A DNA stretch of 27,238 nt from an uncultured Bacilli bacterium (GTDB lineage: Bacteria > Bacillota_I > Bacilli_A > RF39 > UBA660). The position numbers and the translations under genes were made by a program. The first letter of the stretch is position 1; each line of letters opens with the position of its first letter. The stretch is taken from NCBI GenBank assembly GCA_944332375.1, contig CALVJU010000081.1:1-27238 (forward strand). Reading direction: 5' to 3'. The notes below the pieces were generated by a model that worked only from the letters and a program-made list of their open reading frames with translations, had not been told where the DNA came from and did not search any database. Positions 1 to 7,893 of this stretch are shown piece by piece.

Positions 1-465
1 TCCAAGCATTGGGTTTTTGGAAGCATATTGATACATAACACCAGCAAGGGGGATCAATAACATGAAACTATATTCTCCAATCATACTTGCTAGCATAGAT
101 ATAAATAATAAAATAAATGTTAATACACTTAATCTTAATTTTTTGAGTGGAGAAAATAATTTTTGAAACAAACCACTTGCAGATCCAATACTAATTCCAA
201 TTAAGGACAATATTAAATAGGCAAGGGGTTCAAATGTTGTAAATGATTCTACAATATTTCCAAATAAGAAATGAATTCCATCTGATGAAAATATATTTTT
301 TACTGTTGTTAAAGATGATTCCAAGCTACCATTTACAATACTACTTCGTGAGCCTTCGATACCGAGTAAGGAAAATAAAAAGCTTACAATCATAATAATA
401 AAGGTTAAAATAACAATTGTAAAAATAGGATTGAGACTCTTTTGTTTTTTTCTTTTCTTTTTCAT
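1..465 (-). CDS. AbgT-like membrane transporter, N-terminal part (cut by window edge)
   Basis: Only the first 155 codons are inside the window; the gene runs off the left edge with no stop. I translated it from the ATG at 463-465, which follows an AGGAGG at 470-475. The product starts with a basic tail (MKKKRKKQKS), then a hydrophobic helix at about residues 14-35, an extracellular or re-entrant stretch, a helix at about 78-98 ending in a GISIG..SGLF motif, and a third helix at about 112-142 with an IPLAGVMYQYA segment. This pattern resembles the start of AbgT-family transporters (p-aminobenzoyl-glutamate uptake or antimetabolite efflux), where a SGL motif and an I/P-PLA motif occur at similar places. 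The substrate cannot be told from this fragment, and another multi-pass transporter family is possible. Its Shine-Dalgarno site touches the stop codon of the DUF951 gene, so it is probably translated from the parAB-mscS transcript. Confidence 0.6.
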   Translation of the reverse strand, partial: MKKKRKKQKSLNPIFTIVILTFIIMIVSFLFSLLGIEGSRSSIVNGSLESSLTTVKNIFSSDGIHFLFGNIVESFTTFEPLAYLILSLIGISIGSASGLFQKLFSPLKKLRLSVLTFILLFISMLASMIGEYSFMLLIPLAGVMYQYASKNPMLG

Positions 466-473
466 AAGTCCTC

Positions 474-659
474 CTAATATTCTAATACTTTTTTTAGTTT
501 TCGATTAAATTCGATACGTGGCATCATAATCGTTCTACCACATTTAATACACTTAATTTTTATATCAGCACCAATCCTCGTGATTTCCCATTCGTTTGTA
601 CCGCATGGATGTTCTTTCTTCATAGTTACAATACTTCCTAGTTTATACTCTTTTTCCAT
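474..659 (-). CDS. DUF951 small cysteine-containing protein (YyzM-like)
   Basis: A 61-residue basic protein with the DUF951 layout: a short beta-rich protein with a glycine-containing start (KLGSIVTMKKEHPCGTNEW), then IKCIKCGR and a PRIEFNRK motif near the end. Three cysteines (C19, C37, C40) with the pair as CxxC suggest a zinc-ribbon-like or nucleic-acid-binding fold, but the family has no firmly known role. In Bacillus, Streptococcus and Lactobacillus its homologue also sits near parB or ychF. The gene overlaps the end of mscS by 17 bases, indicating translational coupling, and its stop codon lies at the Shine-Dalgarno site of the downstream transporter gene. Confidence 0.82.
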   Translation of the reverse strand: MEKEYKLGSIVTMKKEHPCGTNEWEITRIGADIKIKCIKCGRTIMMPRIEFNRKLKKVLEY

Positions 660-1482
660 TATGTACCACCACCTGTGGATATCCCATTTTTATATGATTC
701 TGATCAAGGGCAATTTTAACTTGTTTTCTAATTTCTCTTTGTACACCATAGTGTTCTGTTGGAACAGTATCCACGGTAATACGATAGATTAGCCCCTTTT
801 CATTATATTCATTAATTCCAAGTAATGTAACAGTACCACGGATTTTATCTAAAGTATCAGTCAGTTTTACACATAATTCACCGAGTACTTTTTCTGCTGT
901 TTCATAATCCTCTTCATATGGTATTGGTACATCGACAATCGCAAGGGTATTTGATAAGTTATAATTAATAACTTCTGTGACAGTACGATTGGATATGATT
1001 TTTACTTCTCCAGTATAAGCTCTGATTTGTGTTGTTTTTAATCCTACGTTGATGACTTCTCCTTCAAAGCCACCAACTTCAATCCAATCTCCCATACGAT
1101 ATAAATTATCTGTGATAATAAAAAATCCTGATACAAAATCTTTTAATGTATCTTGTAAAGCAAGTCCTAAAACAACTCCGACAGCCCCTAAAGAAGCAAT
1201 AATAGAAGCAGTTGGAATACCATAAATACCAAGAATAATTAACACATCAATTAAAATAATCACATACTTAATAATATTGGTAATTAATGATACAACTGTA
1301 ACTGTTCTTTTTTCTTCTTTCGTTCTTAACTTCTTTTTATCAATGTGAAAAAAACGATGAACAATATTCTTCACTAATCCATTTAATAAAATAGAGATAC
1401 AGATAACAAGAATTGGTCCGGCAATTTCCTTTACCATCACCTTTTCAGAAATTGCAGTTAAAACATTTAATATACTTTCCAT
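643..1482 (-). CDS. mscS: Small-conductance mechanosensitive channel, MscS family
   Basis: A 279-residue MscS-type channel that would open under membrane tension and release solutes in hypo-osmotic shock. Transmembrane helices are visible at about residues 18-38, 62-90 and 92-120. The third is the pore-lining helix, with the Gly/Ala-rich run IIASLGAVGVVLGLALQ followed by DTLKDFVSGFFI, the family signature. The beta domain follows (GDWIEVGGFEGEVINVGLKTT), then a mixed C-terminal vestibule domain. The length matches the short YkuT/MscS class. It starts 4 bases after the parB stop and overlaps the DUF951 gene, so it belongs to the parAB transcript. Placement of an mscS gene beside parB is common in Firmicutes. 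No odd features. Confidence 0.93.
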   Translation of the reverse strand: MESILNVLTAISEKVMVKEIAGPILVICISILLNGLVKNIVHRFFHIDKKKLRTKEEKRTVTVVSLITNIIKYVIILIDVLIILGIYGIPTASIIASLGAVGVVLGLALQDTLKDFVSGFFIITDNLYRMGDWIEVGGFEGEVINVGLKTTQIRAYTGEVKIISNRTVTEVINYNLSNTLAIVDVPIPYEEDYETAEKVLGELCVKLTDTLDKIRGTVTLLGINEYNEKGLIYRITVDTVPTEHYGVQREIRKQVKIALDQNHIKMGYPQVVVHNGKRV

Positions 1483-1486
1483 ATCC

Positions 1487-2371
1487 TTAAGACTCCTTTA
1501 CTTGGATAATATCTAAGATACGATTCAAATCAGCTTGATTGGTAAATTGAATTTCTATTTTACCAGAATGAATACGTACTTTGGCATCTAATCGATCACG
1601 AAGTAAGTCTTCTGCATGTTTATAATTTTCTTTCAATGGAGAGTCTTGACGCTTCATTTTTACTTTCTTTTCAAAAGAACCTTCATTAATCTTCTCTTCT
1701 ACCGCTCTTACGGGTAATTTCTTTTCAGTAATTTCATGAGCCATTTGAATAATTTCTTCTGTATTTTCCAATTTACTAAGCGCACGAGCATGTCCCATAG
1801 ATAACTTCTCATCATTTACTAACGTCTGAACTTCTTTTGGTAAACGTAATAGTCCTAACATATTTGTTAAATGACTACGACTCTTTCCAACCTTCTTTGA
1901 TAGTTCATCTTGTGTCAGATGTAATTTTTCAATCATAGATTGATATGCTTTTGCCTCTTCCATAGGACTTAAATTTTCACGCTGTAAATTTTCCAAAAGA
2001 GCGATTTCCATCATTTGTTCATCAGTAAATGTTCTTACAATTGCCGGGATCTTCTTTAAACCAGCCAATTTACTAGCGCGATAACGACGTTCTCCAGCGA
2101 TAATATCATATCCTTTGATACTCTTTTTTACGATAATTGGTTGGAAAACACCATGTTCTTTAATAGAAGATGCAAGTTCTTGTAACTGTTCTTCATGAAA
2201 TACTGTACGAGGTTGATATGGATTTGGTCTTAATTCATCAATATCTAATTCCACAATTTCTTCTTTTGGAGTAGATTCATAGATCTGTTTTTCTAACTCT
2301 TCTACTTGAATTGCTTCTTGAGAAAAGAGTTGTTCTAATCCTCTTCCAAGCGCTCTTTTTTTAGTTTCCAT
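1487..2371 (-). CDS. parB: Chromosome-partitioning ParB/Spo0J CTPase
   Basis: A 294-residue ParB clamp that loads at parS, slides with CTP and recruits SMC. In order it has an N-terminal ParA-stimulating basic peptide (ALGRGLEQLF, residues 7-16), the CTP-binding domain with NPYQPR (50-55) and GERRYRAS (93-100), the ENLQRENLSP segment (127-136), a helix-turn-helix at about 152-172 (LTQDELSKKVGKSRSHLTN) and a C-terminal dimerisation domain. Residue R165 in GKSR and G193 in SMGHAR match the parS-reading residues of Spo0J; Noc has Q and R at these places. So this is ParB proper, not Noc. The start overlaps the end of parA by 11 bases. Cognate parS sites are seen at 27126-27225. Confidence 0.96.
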   Translation of the reverse strand: METKKRALGRGLEQLFSQEAIQVEELEKQIYESTPKEEIVELDIDELRPNPYQPRTVFHEEQLQELASSIKEHGVFQPIIVKKSIKGYDIIAGERRYRASKLAGLKKIPAIVRTFTDEQMMEIALLENLQRENLSPMEEAKAYQSMIEKLHLTQDELSKKVGKSRSHLTNMLGLLRLPKEVQTLVNDEKLSMGHARALSKLENTEEIIQMAHEITEKKLPVRAVEEKINEGSFEKKVKMKRQDSPLKENYKHAEDLLRDRLDAKVRIHSGKIEIQFTNQADLNRILDIIQVKES

Positions 2372-3146
2372 TTCTTTCGATCACTTCCTTTGCAAGGTTT
2401 AAATATGCTTCTGTACCTCTACTTTGTGGGTCATAAACCAAGATCGGTTCGCCATGACTTGGTGCCTCTGACAAACGTACAAGTCTTGGAATAATCGTAT
2501 CATATACACGTTCTTTAAAATAACTTTTAATGTCTTCAACAACCTCTAATCCTAGATTTGTTCTTGAATTTAACATTGTCAGTAATACTCCTTCAATCGT
2601 TAAATTAGGATTTAAATTCTTTTGTGCTAACATAATTGTATTCAATAGTTGCATAATTCCTTCTAAAGCAAAGAACTCACATTGTACAGGAATAATTACC
2701 CCATCAGAAGCAGTTAATGCATTTGTTGTTAAAATTCCTAAAGATGGAGGACAATCAATAATAATGAAATCAAATACATCTTTAACTTGATCAATATATT
2801 TTTTTAATTGTGCTCCTTTTACAAATGTCGGATCTTGCTTACTTTTATCGATCAATTCAATATCAACCCCTGCCAAATTAATGGTAGCAGGGATTACATA
2901 TAAATTTTTAAATTTCGTTTTAATCATCACTTCATCTAGAGTTGCTTCATCAATTAATAGATCGTATACACTTTTATTCACATCTGCTTTATTAATACCT
3001 ACTCCCGTTGTTGTATTTCCCTGTGGATCTAAATCGATTAATAAAACCTTTTTTTTAAGCACTCCAAGGGATGCTGCTAAATTAATACTGGAAGTTGTTT
3101 TTCCGACACCTCCCTTTTGATTTACAAGTGAAATCACCTTTCCCAT
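2361..3146 (-). CDS. parA: Chromosome-partitioning ATPase ParA/Soj
   Basis: A 261-residue ParA/MinD-type ATPase that binds the nucleoid non-specifically as an ATP dimer and works with ParB in origin segregation; Soj also controls DnaA in Bacillus. The deviant Walker A KGGVGKTT is at residues 11-18 with its signature lysine K11; LLIDLDPQGN and IIDCPPSLG are the A' and B motifs. Length and start (MGKVISLVNQKGG) are typical of the chromosomal class with no N-terminal regulatory domain. It is the first gene of parA-parB-mscS-DUF951 and has its own promoter just upstream. Neither gidB nor noc lies next to it in this window, unlike Bacillus. Confidence 0.97.
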   Translation of the reverse strand: MGKVISLVNQKGGVGKTTSSINLAASLGVLKKKVLLIDLDPQGNTTTGVGINKADVNKSVYDLLIDEATLDEVMIKTKFKNLYVIPATINLAGVDIELIDKSKQDPTFVKGAQLKKYIDQVKDVFDFIIIDCPPSLGILTTNALTASDGVIIPVQCEFFALEGIMQLLNTIMLAQKNLNPNLTIEGVLLTMLNSRTNLGLEVVEDIKSYFKERVYDTIIPRLVRLSEAPSHGEPILVYDPQSRGTEAYLNLAKEVIERNGN

Positions 3147-3179
3147 AATACCACCATTTTCTAATCATATCTAACTAAT

Positions 3180-3208
3180 ATTGTATCAAAGTTTCCAGTC
3201 ATTGTCCA
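3180..3208 (-). promoter_or_regulatory. Sigma-A-type promoter of the parA operon
   Basis: Minus-strand -35 TGGACA (3208-3203), a 17-base spacer and -10 TACAAT (3185-3180). It lies between the lipoprotein terminator and the parA start, with transcription expected to begin near 3173. Confidence 0.65.
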
Positions 3209-3217
3209 TGTTTCGAA

Positions 3218-3241
3218 GAAAAAAGCAAGAACTTATCTTGC
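3218..3241 (-). terminator. Intrinsic terminator of the lipoprotein gene
   Basis: On the minus strand, stem GCAAGA (3241-3236) pairs with TCTTGC (3230-3225) around a 5-base loop and is followed by six T. The TAA stop of the lipoprotein gene (3233-3235) lies in the loop. Confidence 0.8.
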
Positions 3242-3652
3242 AATTTCATAAACGACTTTGGTTGCCTCTCTTAAATCTTCCGTTACATTAGAAACGATTT
3301 GACTACTTTCACCCGCTGCGAGTTCATCTCCAACATAACCAACTGTTTGAACAAGTAAATTATCATCTTTATCATAGAATGACATATTTACAGTATCTAC
3401 TGTAACTGCCTGTTCTTGTGTATTTTGAACTGTTACCACAATTTGACTAATTTCATCGTCATAAACAATACTAGCACCTGTGAAATTCAAACCTTCTACT
3501 GTTTGATCATCAAATGTCACTGCCTTTGTTTCAACATTGGTATTGGTCTGTGGTGTTTCTTCTTTTTTATCACATCCACAACCTGTTGTAAAAAGGAAGA
3601 TTGCACACAAACATAAGAACAATTGAAGCCCATTTTTCATATACTTTCTCAT
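3233..3652 (-). CDS. Small secreted lipoprotein, FxLYD-like
   Basis: A 139-residue exported protein. It has a basic start (MRKYMKNG), a hydrophobic signal segment (about residues 8-22) and a lipobox TTGC that places the lipidated cysteine at C25, followed by a polar linker rich in K, E, T and N. The mature domain (about 45-139) is a predicted beta-sandwich with VEGLNFTGASIVYDDE, IVVTVQNTQEQAVTV and LAAGESSQIVSNV. This is the pattern of FxLYD-type domains, immunoglobulin-like folds common in Firmicutes surface lipoproteins. The function is unknown. It is monocistronic: it has its own promoter (3671-3711) and terminator, and lies between ftsH and parA. The first ATG is chosen because AGAGGG lies 8 bases upstream. 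Confidence 0.8.
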   Translation of the reverse strand: MRKYMKNGLQLFLCLCAIFLFTTGCGCDKKEETPQTNTNVETKAVTFDDQTVEGLNFTGASIVYDDEISQIVVTVQNTQEQAVTVDTVNMSFYDKDDNLLVQTVGYVGDELAAGESSQIVSNVTEDLREATKVVYEIAR

Positions 3653-3670
3653 GATAGAAACCCTCTTTCT

Positions 3671-3711
3671 ATTATATGACCATTATATCTCATTTTTCTT
3701 TTATTAGTCAA
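3671..3711 (-). promoter_or_regulatory. Promoter of the lipoprotein gene
   Basis: Minus-strand -35 TTGACT (3711-3706), an 18-base spacer and a perfect -10 TATAAT (3687-3682). A second TATAAT lies at 3676-3671. The -35 box directly follows the ftsH terminator T-run. Confidence 0.75.
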
Positions 3712-3738
3712 GAAAAAAGAAGATGATTACTCTTCTTT
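3711..3738 (-). terminator. Intrinsic terminator of ftsH
   Basis: On the minus strand, AAAGAAGA (3738-3731) and TCTTCTTT (3723-3716) form an 8-bp stem with a 7-base loop, followed by more T. The stem is AT-rich. The ftsH stop codon (3727-3729) is in the loop. Confidence 0.7.
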
Positions 3739-5763
3739 ATCATCTTCCTTTAATAAGTCAATTAACTCTTCTTTTGTCATTTCTTTTGTTACATCAAGAT
3801 TTCTTTCTTTACATAATTCATATAATAATTCTTTACTTAAATCATTGTATGAAAGTTCTTCAAATTCTGTTTCTTGTGATGTTGTTTCTTCTTCCGCTGT
3901 ATCGACAATGACTTCTTCTTTGTCTTCTTCTGGCATCTTACCATGTTCTACTAAGTAATCGATTTGTTCTTTGGTAAGTGTTTCATTTTCCAGTAAGGCA
4001 TTGGCAATTAAATCTAATAATTTACGATTTTCTTTTACCACTTTCTTTGCTTTTTCATAACATTCATTGATAATCTTACGTTGTTCTTGATCGATTTCAA
4101 AAGCAACTTGCCCTGAGAAATTACGACTCTTATTATAATCTCTACCTAAGAAGACACTACTTTCTTGATGTTCAAATTGAACTGGTCCTAAATCACTCAT
4201 ACCATATTCTGTTACCATAGCACGAGCAATTTTTGTTGCTTGCTCAAAATCATTATGAGCTCCTGTTGTTACTTCGTTAAATACGATTTCTTCAGCAACA
4301 CGACCACCAAGAAGTCCCATAATACGTTCTAATAATTCTTGTTTTGTTGATAGATATGTTTCTTCTTTTGGAAGCATTAAGTTATATCCACCAGCATTTC
4401 CTCTTGGAACAATCGTAATTTTTTGAACTTCATTGGCATTATCTAGTTTAATACCTAATACGGCATGACCAGCTTCATGATATGCGACTGTGCGTTTTTC
4501 TTTCTCTGTGTATTTATGACTCTTTTTTGCAGGTCCCATCATAACACGGTCATGTGCTTCATCTATTTCAGCCATTGTAATTTGATTTTTATTACGTCTT
4601 ACTGCTAAGAGGGCAGCTTCGTTTAATAAGTTTTCTAAGTCTGCTCCACTAAATCCAACTGTTCTTTTTGCGATATTAGCAAGAGAAACGTTTGGAGAGA
4701 ATGTCTTTCCTCTTGCATGAACTTGTAAGATTTCTTCTCTTCCCTTAATATCAGGTAAATTTACTGTTACTTGGCGATCAAAACGACCTGGACGAAGTAA
4801 AGCTGGATCTAATACATCTGGACGGTTTGTTGCAGCAATAATTATAATTCCTTCATTAGAACCAAATCCATCCATTTCTGTTAATAATTGGTTTAATGTT
4901 TGTTCACGTTCATCGTGACCTCCACCTAAACCAGCTCCTCTTTGACGTCCTACCGCATCAATTTCATCGATAAAGATTAAGCATGGAGCATTGTGTTTTG
5001 CTTGTTTAAACATATCTCTAACACGGCTTGCTCCGACTCCGACGAATAATTCTACGAATTCAGAACCACTGATGTAATAGAATGGTACATTGGCTTCTCC
5101 TGCTACTGCACGGGCAAGTAATGTTTTACCTGTTCCTGGAGGACCAACTAATAATACTCCTTTTGGAATACGTGCTCCTAAACGTTGAAACTTTTTAGGA
5201 CTCTTTAAGAAATCAATTAATTCAGCAACTTCTTCTTTTTCCTCATCCAATCCAGCAACATCTTTAAATGTTACTTTCTTATTATCTTCATTCAAACGGG
5301 CACGACTACGTCCAAAATCCATAGACTTATTGGCACTACCCATTTGTCTTGTAATCAAGAAGAATGCACCACCAATTAAAATCACCATTGGAAGAACATT
5401 TACTAAAAATAACAAGAATGTACTAGAATCTGGATCTGTGGAAGTATCCAATTTAAAAGATTCTTCTTTTTGGATATCTAAGATATTAGACATCACATCA
5501 CTATCTAATGGAACTCTTAAAAAGAATGATTCATTATCCTCATATTCTTTTAAAGTACCTGAGATTTCATAAACACTCGCACGAGATCGTGGTGTAATTA
5601 AAACTTCTTCTACATTTCCTTCATTGGCTTCTTTCATGAATTCATCATAAGTAAGAATATTAACTCTTTGATTCATCATATTAAAAAAATAAAGGATTGC
5701 AAACATAATAAATAATAAAATGATATATGGTAATATTCCCTTTTTAATGGCTTTCTTATTCAT
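3727..5763 (-). CDS. ftsH: Membrane-bound ATP-dependent zinc metalloprotease FtsH
   Basis: A 678-residue AAA+ protease that degrades misfolded membrane proteins and short-lived regulators. Transmembrane helices lie at about residues 10-28 and 116-138, flanking the extracellular FtsH domain. The AAA module has Walker A GPPGTGKT (207-214), Walker B CLIFIDEIDA (261-270) and a second region of homology with RPGRFDR (324-330). The protease has the zinc motif HEAGH (429-433), with D505 as likely third ligand. The tail is unusual: an acidic linker (about 612-635), then residues 636-675 (ELSYNDLSKELLYEL...TKEELIDLLKE), which look like a SAP/Rho-N-type helix-extended-helix motif. The protein is about 40 residues longer than Bacillus FtsH (about 637). 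It overlaps tilS by 8 bases. Bacillus has hpt between tilS and ftsH; it is missing here. Confidence 0.98.
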   Translation of the reverse strand: MNKKAIKKGILPYIILLFIMFAILYFFNMMNQRVNILTYDEFMKEANEGNVEEVLITPRSRASVYEISGTLKEYEDNESFFLRVPLDSDVMSNILDIQKEESFKLDTSTDPDSSTFLLFLVNVLPMVILIGGAFFLITRQMGSANKSMDFGRSRARLNEDNKKVTFKDVAGLDEEKEEVAELIDFLKSPKKFQRLGARIPKGVLLVGPPGTGKTLLARAVAGEANVPFYYISGSEFVELFVGVGASRVRDMFKQAKHNAPCLIFIDEIDAVGRQRGAGLGGGHDEREQTLNQLLTEMDGFGSNEGIIIIAATNRPDVLDPALLRPGRFDRQVTVNLPDIKGREEILQVHARGKTFSPNVSLANIAKRTVGFSGADLENLLNEAALLAVRRNKNQITMAEIDEAHDRVMMGPAKKSHKYTEKEKRTVAYHEAGHAVLGIKLDNANEVQKITIVPRGNAGGYNLMLPKEETYLSTKQELLERIMGLLGGRVAEEIVFNEVTTGAHNDFEQATKIARAMVTEYGMSDLGPVQFEHQESSVFLGRDYNKSRNFSGQVAFEIDQEQRKIINECYEKAKKVVKENRKLLDLIANALLENETLTKEQIDYLVEHGKMPEEDKEEVIVDTAEEETTSQETEFEELSYNDLSKELLYELCKERNLDVTKEMTKEELIDLLKEDDKEE

Positions 5764-7096
5764 TCAAACCCTCCTTCTTCAAAGAATACCTTAGTATTAT
5801 ATCATACTTTCTATCTTTTGTTCTATCAAATTTCGTTTTTTTTAGGCCTGGTAACCAAACTATGATTCCGTTCGCATCTGTAACGATTGGCCACTCATCA
5901 CGTAACCCTTTTGGAATCTTCTCATTTGTAAAGATATCGTTTATTTTTTTTGTACCTTTTAATCCTTTTACTTCCATACGATCTCCTACTTTTCTTGTAC
6001 GAATTGTCAGTGGCAAAGAGATCTCATTGGTATCTAAACGACAAGTGAAGTTATCATCCTTCTCACTCTCTTCTACTTGTTCAATCATAGAACCATTTGG
6101 AAGAACAAACTTTCCATGGAAACAATCACAATATTCTTTTTTTTCTATCGTACTAGTAAAATATGCCTCTTCATATTCCTTTACCAAAAAAACATGATTC
6201 GGTAATGACATAGAAGCATTTGCTTTTGTACAAGAAAGAAACTTCATCATTTCTACGATGTGCTTCTCTTCCACCAAATTCAACTGTTCTTGATATACGG
6301 ATACAAGAATGGATTGCAAGATTCTTTTCTGTAAATAACTAGATTCTTTATGGAAAGAAGCCAAATGAAGTCTCTGATTCACATATACTTCTTTTAACTT
6401 CTGATCCACAACCATTTGAATCACTTGATCACTTTCCTCTAACATCTGACTAAACTGATAAAATTTATGATGAACCTGACGATTTTCCTTTTTCAATGTA
6501 GGAAGAACATACTTACGATAACGATTTCTTGTATAATCATCTTTCAGATTACTACCATCAATTACATACGGAATTTCATATTCATTTAAATATCCCATAA
6601 TCTCATCTCTTGTCACAGTAATCAATGGTCTTACAAGCGAATAGAAAGTGTGATTTGTCACCTTAGAAAACCCATGATAACCATACAAAGTAGATCCCCT
6701 TACCAAACGCATTAAAATGGTTTCCATCAAATCATCTCCATGATGTGCAGTAAAAAGATAATTCGCATGGTGCTTCTTTACTATCTCTTCGAAAAAGCGA
6801 TAACGAAGCGTTCTAGCTTCCTGGTGAAAATTATCCTTTTCATAATGTTCAATTTTATAAAATTCAAACAAAATCTGATGTTCCTTACAATAACTTTCTA
6901 AAAATCGTTTTTCCTCATCACTTTCTTTTCGCATATTATGGTGAACATGTGCACAAACAAGTTCTATTTGACACTTCTCTTTTAATGCCCATAAAAGATG
7001 AAGAAGTGCCATTGAATCAGGGCCTCCTGAAACTGCGATAACGACTTTATCTCCTGGTTTGAATAACTTAACTAAAAACTCACGTACTTCATTCAT
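5756..7096 (-). CDS. tilS: tRNA(Ile)-lysidine synthetase TilS
   Basis: A 446-residue enzyme that uses ATP to attach lysine to C34 of the CAU-anticodon tRNA-Ile, making lysidine so that AUA is read as isoleucine. The PP-loop motif SGGPDS is at residues 23-28. The N-terminal ATPase domain continues with VCAHVHHNMR, ARTLRYRFFEE, FTAHHGDDLMETILMRL and a NRYRKYVLPTL segment. The C-terminal TilS domain has TIRTRKVGDRME, KKINDIFTNEKIPKGLRDEWPIV and a GLKKTKFDRTK end. Length is normal for full-size Firmicutes TilS. One base separates its start from the ung stop, and it overlaps the ftsH start, so ung-tilS-ftsH form one operon. Confidence 0.96.
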   Translation of the reverse strand: MNEVREFLVKLFKPGDKVVIAVSGGPDSMALLHLLWALKEKCQIELVCAHVHHNMRKESDEEKRFLESYCKEHQILFEFYKIEHYEKDNFHQEARTLRYRFFEEIVKKHHANYLFTAHHGDDLMETILMRLVRGSTLYGYHGFSKVTNHTFYSLVRPLITVTRDEIMGYLNEYEIPYVIDGSNLKDDYTRNRYRKYVLPTLKKENRQVHHKFYQFSQMLEESDQVIQMVVDQKLKEVYVNQRLHLASFHKESSYLQKRILQSILVSVYQEQLNLVEEKHIVEMMKFLSCTKANASMSLPNHVFLVKEYEEAYFTSTIEKKEYCDCFHGKFVLPNGSMIEQVEESEKDDNFTCRLDTNEISLPLTIRTRKVGDRMEVKGLKGTKKINDIFTNEKIPKGLRDEWPIVTDANGIIVWLPGLKKTKFDRTKDRKYDIILRYSLKKEGLNE

Positions 7097-7097
7097 G

Positions 7098-7745
7098 CTA
7101 CCAACGAATCTCCTCTTGTCCCGTCTCCTTCAAAAACTGATTAATCTGAGAAAACGGCTTACTTCCAAAAAAACCACGATACGCAGATAAAGGAGAAGGA
7201 TGTACACTCTCAATTATTTTATGTTTTGGATTTGTAATTAGTACTTTCTTACTTCTCGCATAACTTCCCCATAAAACAAATACAAGAGGCTTCTCTCTTT
7301 CATTTAATTTTTGAATAATAGTATCAGTAAATTGTTCCCAGCCATGATTCTGATGAGAAAGGGGACGATCCATCTCTACAGACATAATAGAGTTTAACAG
7401 TAACACACCTTGCTTTGCCCAATCCGTCAAATCATTCTTTTCTCGGTGAATATTTAAATCATCTTCCAATTCTTTGAAGATATTATCCAAAGAAGGCGGT
7501 CTTCTACAACCCTCCTGTACCGAAAAAGAAAGTCCATGTGCTTCTCCAACACCATGATAAGGATCTTGTCCTAGTATAACCACTTTCACTTCATCATAGT
7601 CTGTATAACGAAGCGCATTGAAAATATTTTTATATTCAGGAAAACAACGCTTTGTCGCATATTCCTGTTTGACAAATGTACCCAATTTTCGAAAATAATC
7701 TTTTTTCATCTCATCTTTTAATACAATATCCCACTTCTTGTTCAT
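7098..7745 (-). CDS. ung: Uracil-DNA glycosylase, family 1
   Basis: A 215-residue UDG that removes uracil from DNA and starts base-excision repair. It has the water-activating motif GQDPYHG (59-65, catalytic D61), the PPSL segment (83-86) and the minor-groove loop HPSPLSAYRGF (182-192) with catalytic H182. Length is typical. The ATG at 7743-7745 is the first in frame after a stop, but it has only a weak GAAAG upstream. A better Shine-Dalgarno (GGAAGG) serves a 14-codon leader ORF in another frame that overlaps the ung start. The gene leads the ung-tilS-ftsH operon. Together with dut in this window it forms a uracil-exclusion pair. Confidence 0.96.
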   Translation of the reverse strand: MNKKWDIVLKDEMKKDYFRKLGTFVKQEYATKRCFPEYKNIFNALRYTDYDEVKVVILGQDPYHGVGEAHGLSFSVQEGCRRPPSLDNIFKELEDDLNIHREKNDLTDWAKQGVLLLNSIMSVEMDRPLSHQNHGWEQFTDTIIQKLNEREKPLVFVLWGSYARSKKVLITNPKHKIIESVHPSPLSAYRGFFGSKPFSQINQFLKETGQEEIRW

Positions 7746-7755
7746 CTTTCAACAT
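7711..7755 (-). other. Possible 14-codon leader ORF overlapping the ung start
   Basis: On the minus strand an ATG at 7753-7755, 4 bases after GGAAGG, opens a reading frame MLKDEQEVGYCIKR that stops at 7711-7713. It begins 10 bases before the ung ATG in a different frame. It could couple ribosomes to the weak ung start, or be chance. There is no protein homology to support it. Confidence 0.25.
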
Positions 7756-7783
7756 TAATCCTTCCTTTTTCACTTGCAACTAT

Positions 7784-7813
7784 ATCATAACACAAAGTAC
7801 ATTAAAGTTTCAA
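7784..7813 (-). promoter_or_regulatory. Promoter of ung-tilS-ftsH
   Basis: Minus-strand -35 TTGAAA (7813-7808), an 18-base spacer and -10 TATGAT (7789-7784). An inverted repeat AAAGTTT/AAACTTT (about 7804-7822) overlaps the -35 box and could be an operator. Confidence 0.65.
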
Positions 7814-7861
7814 AAAAACTTTTCAAACAAAACATATACTCTGTTTTTTGTATAAAATTGT

Positions 7862-7890
7862 AAAAAAAAGAAAAGTATTTCACTCTTCCT
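7862..7890 (-). terminator. Intrinsic terminator after the GNAT gene
   Basis: On the minus strand, 7890-7882 pairs with 7876-7868 (9 bp with two G-U pairs, 5-base loop), followed by a T-run at 7867-7862. It starts 4 bases after the GNAT stop codon. Confidence 0.7.
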
Positions 7891-7893
7891 TGA

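Noticed and set aside
5862..6197. Plus-strand ORF of 111 codons inside tilS
   Set aside because: Antisense shadow of the conserved TilS C-terminal domain, with no start signal.
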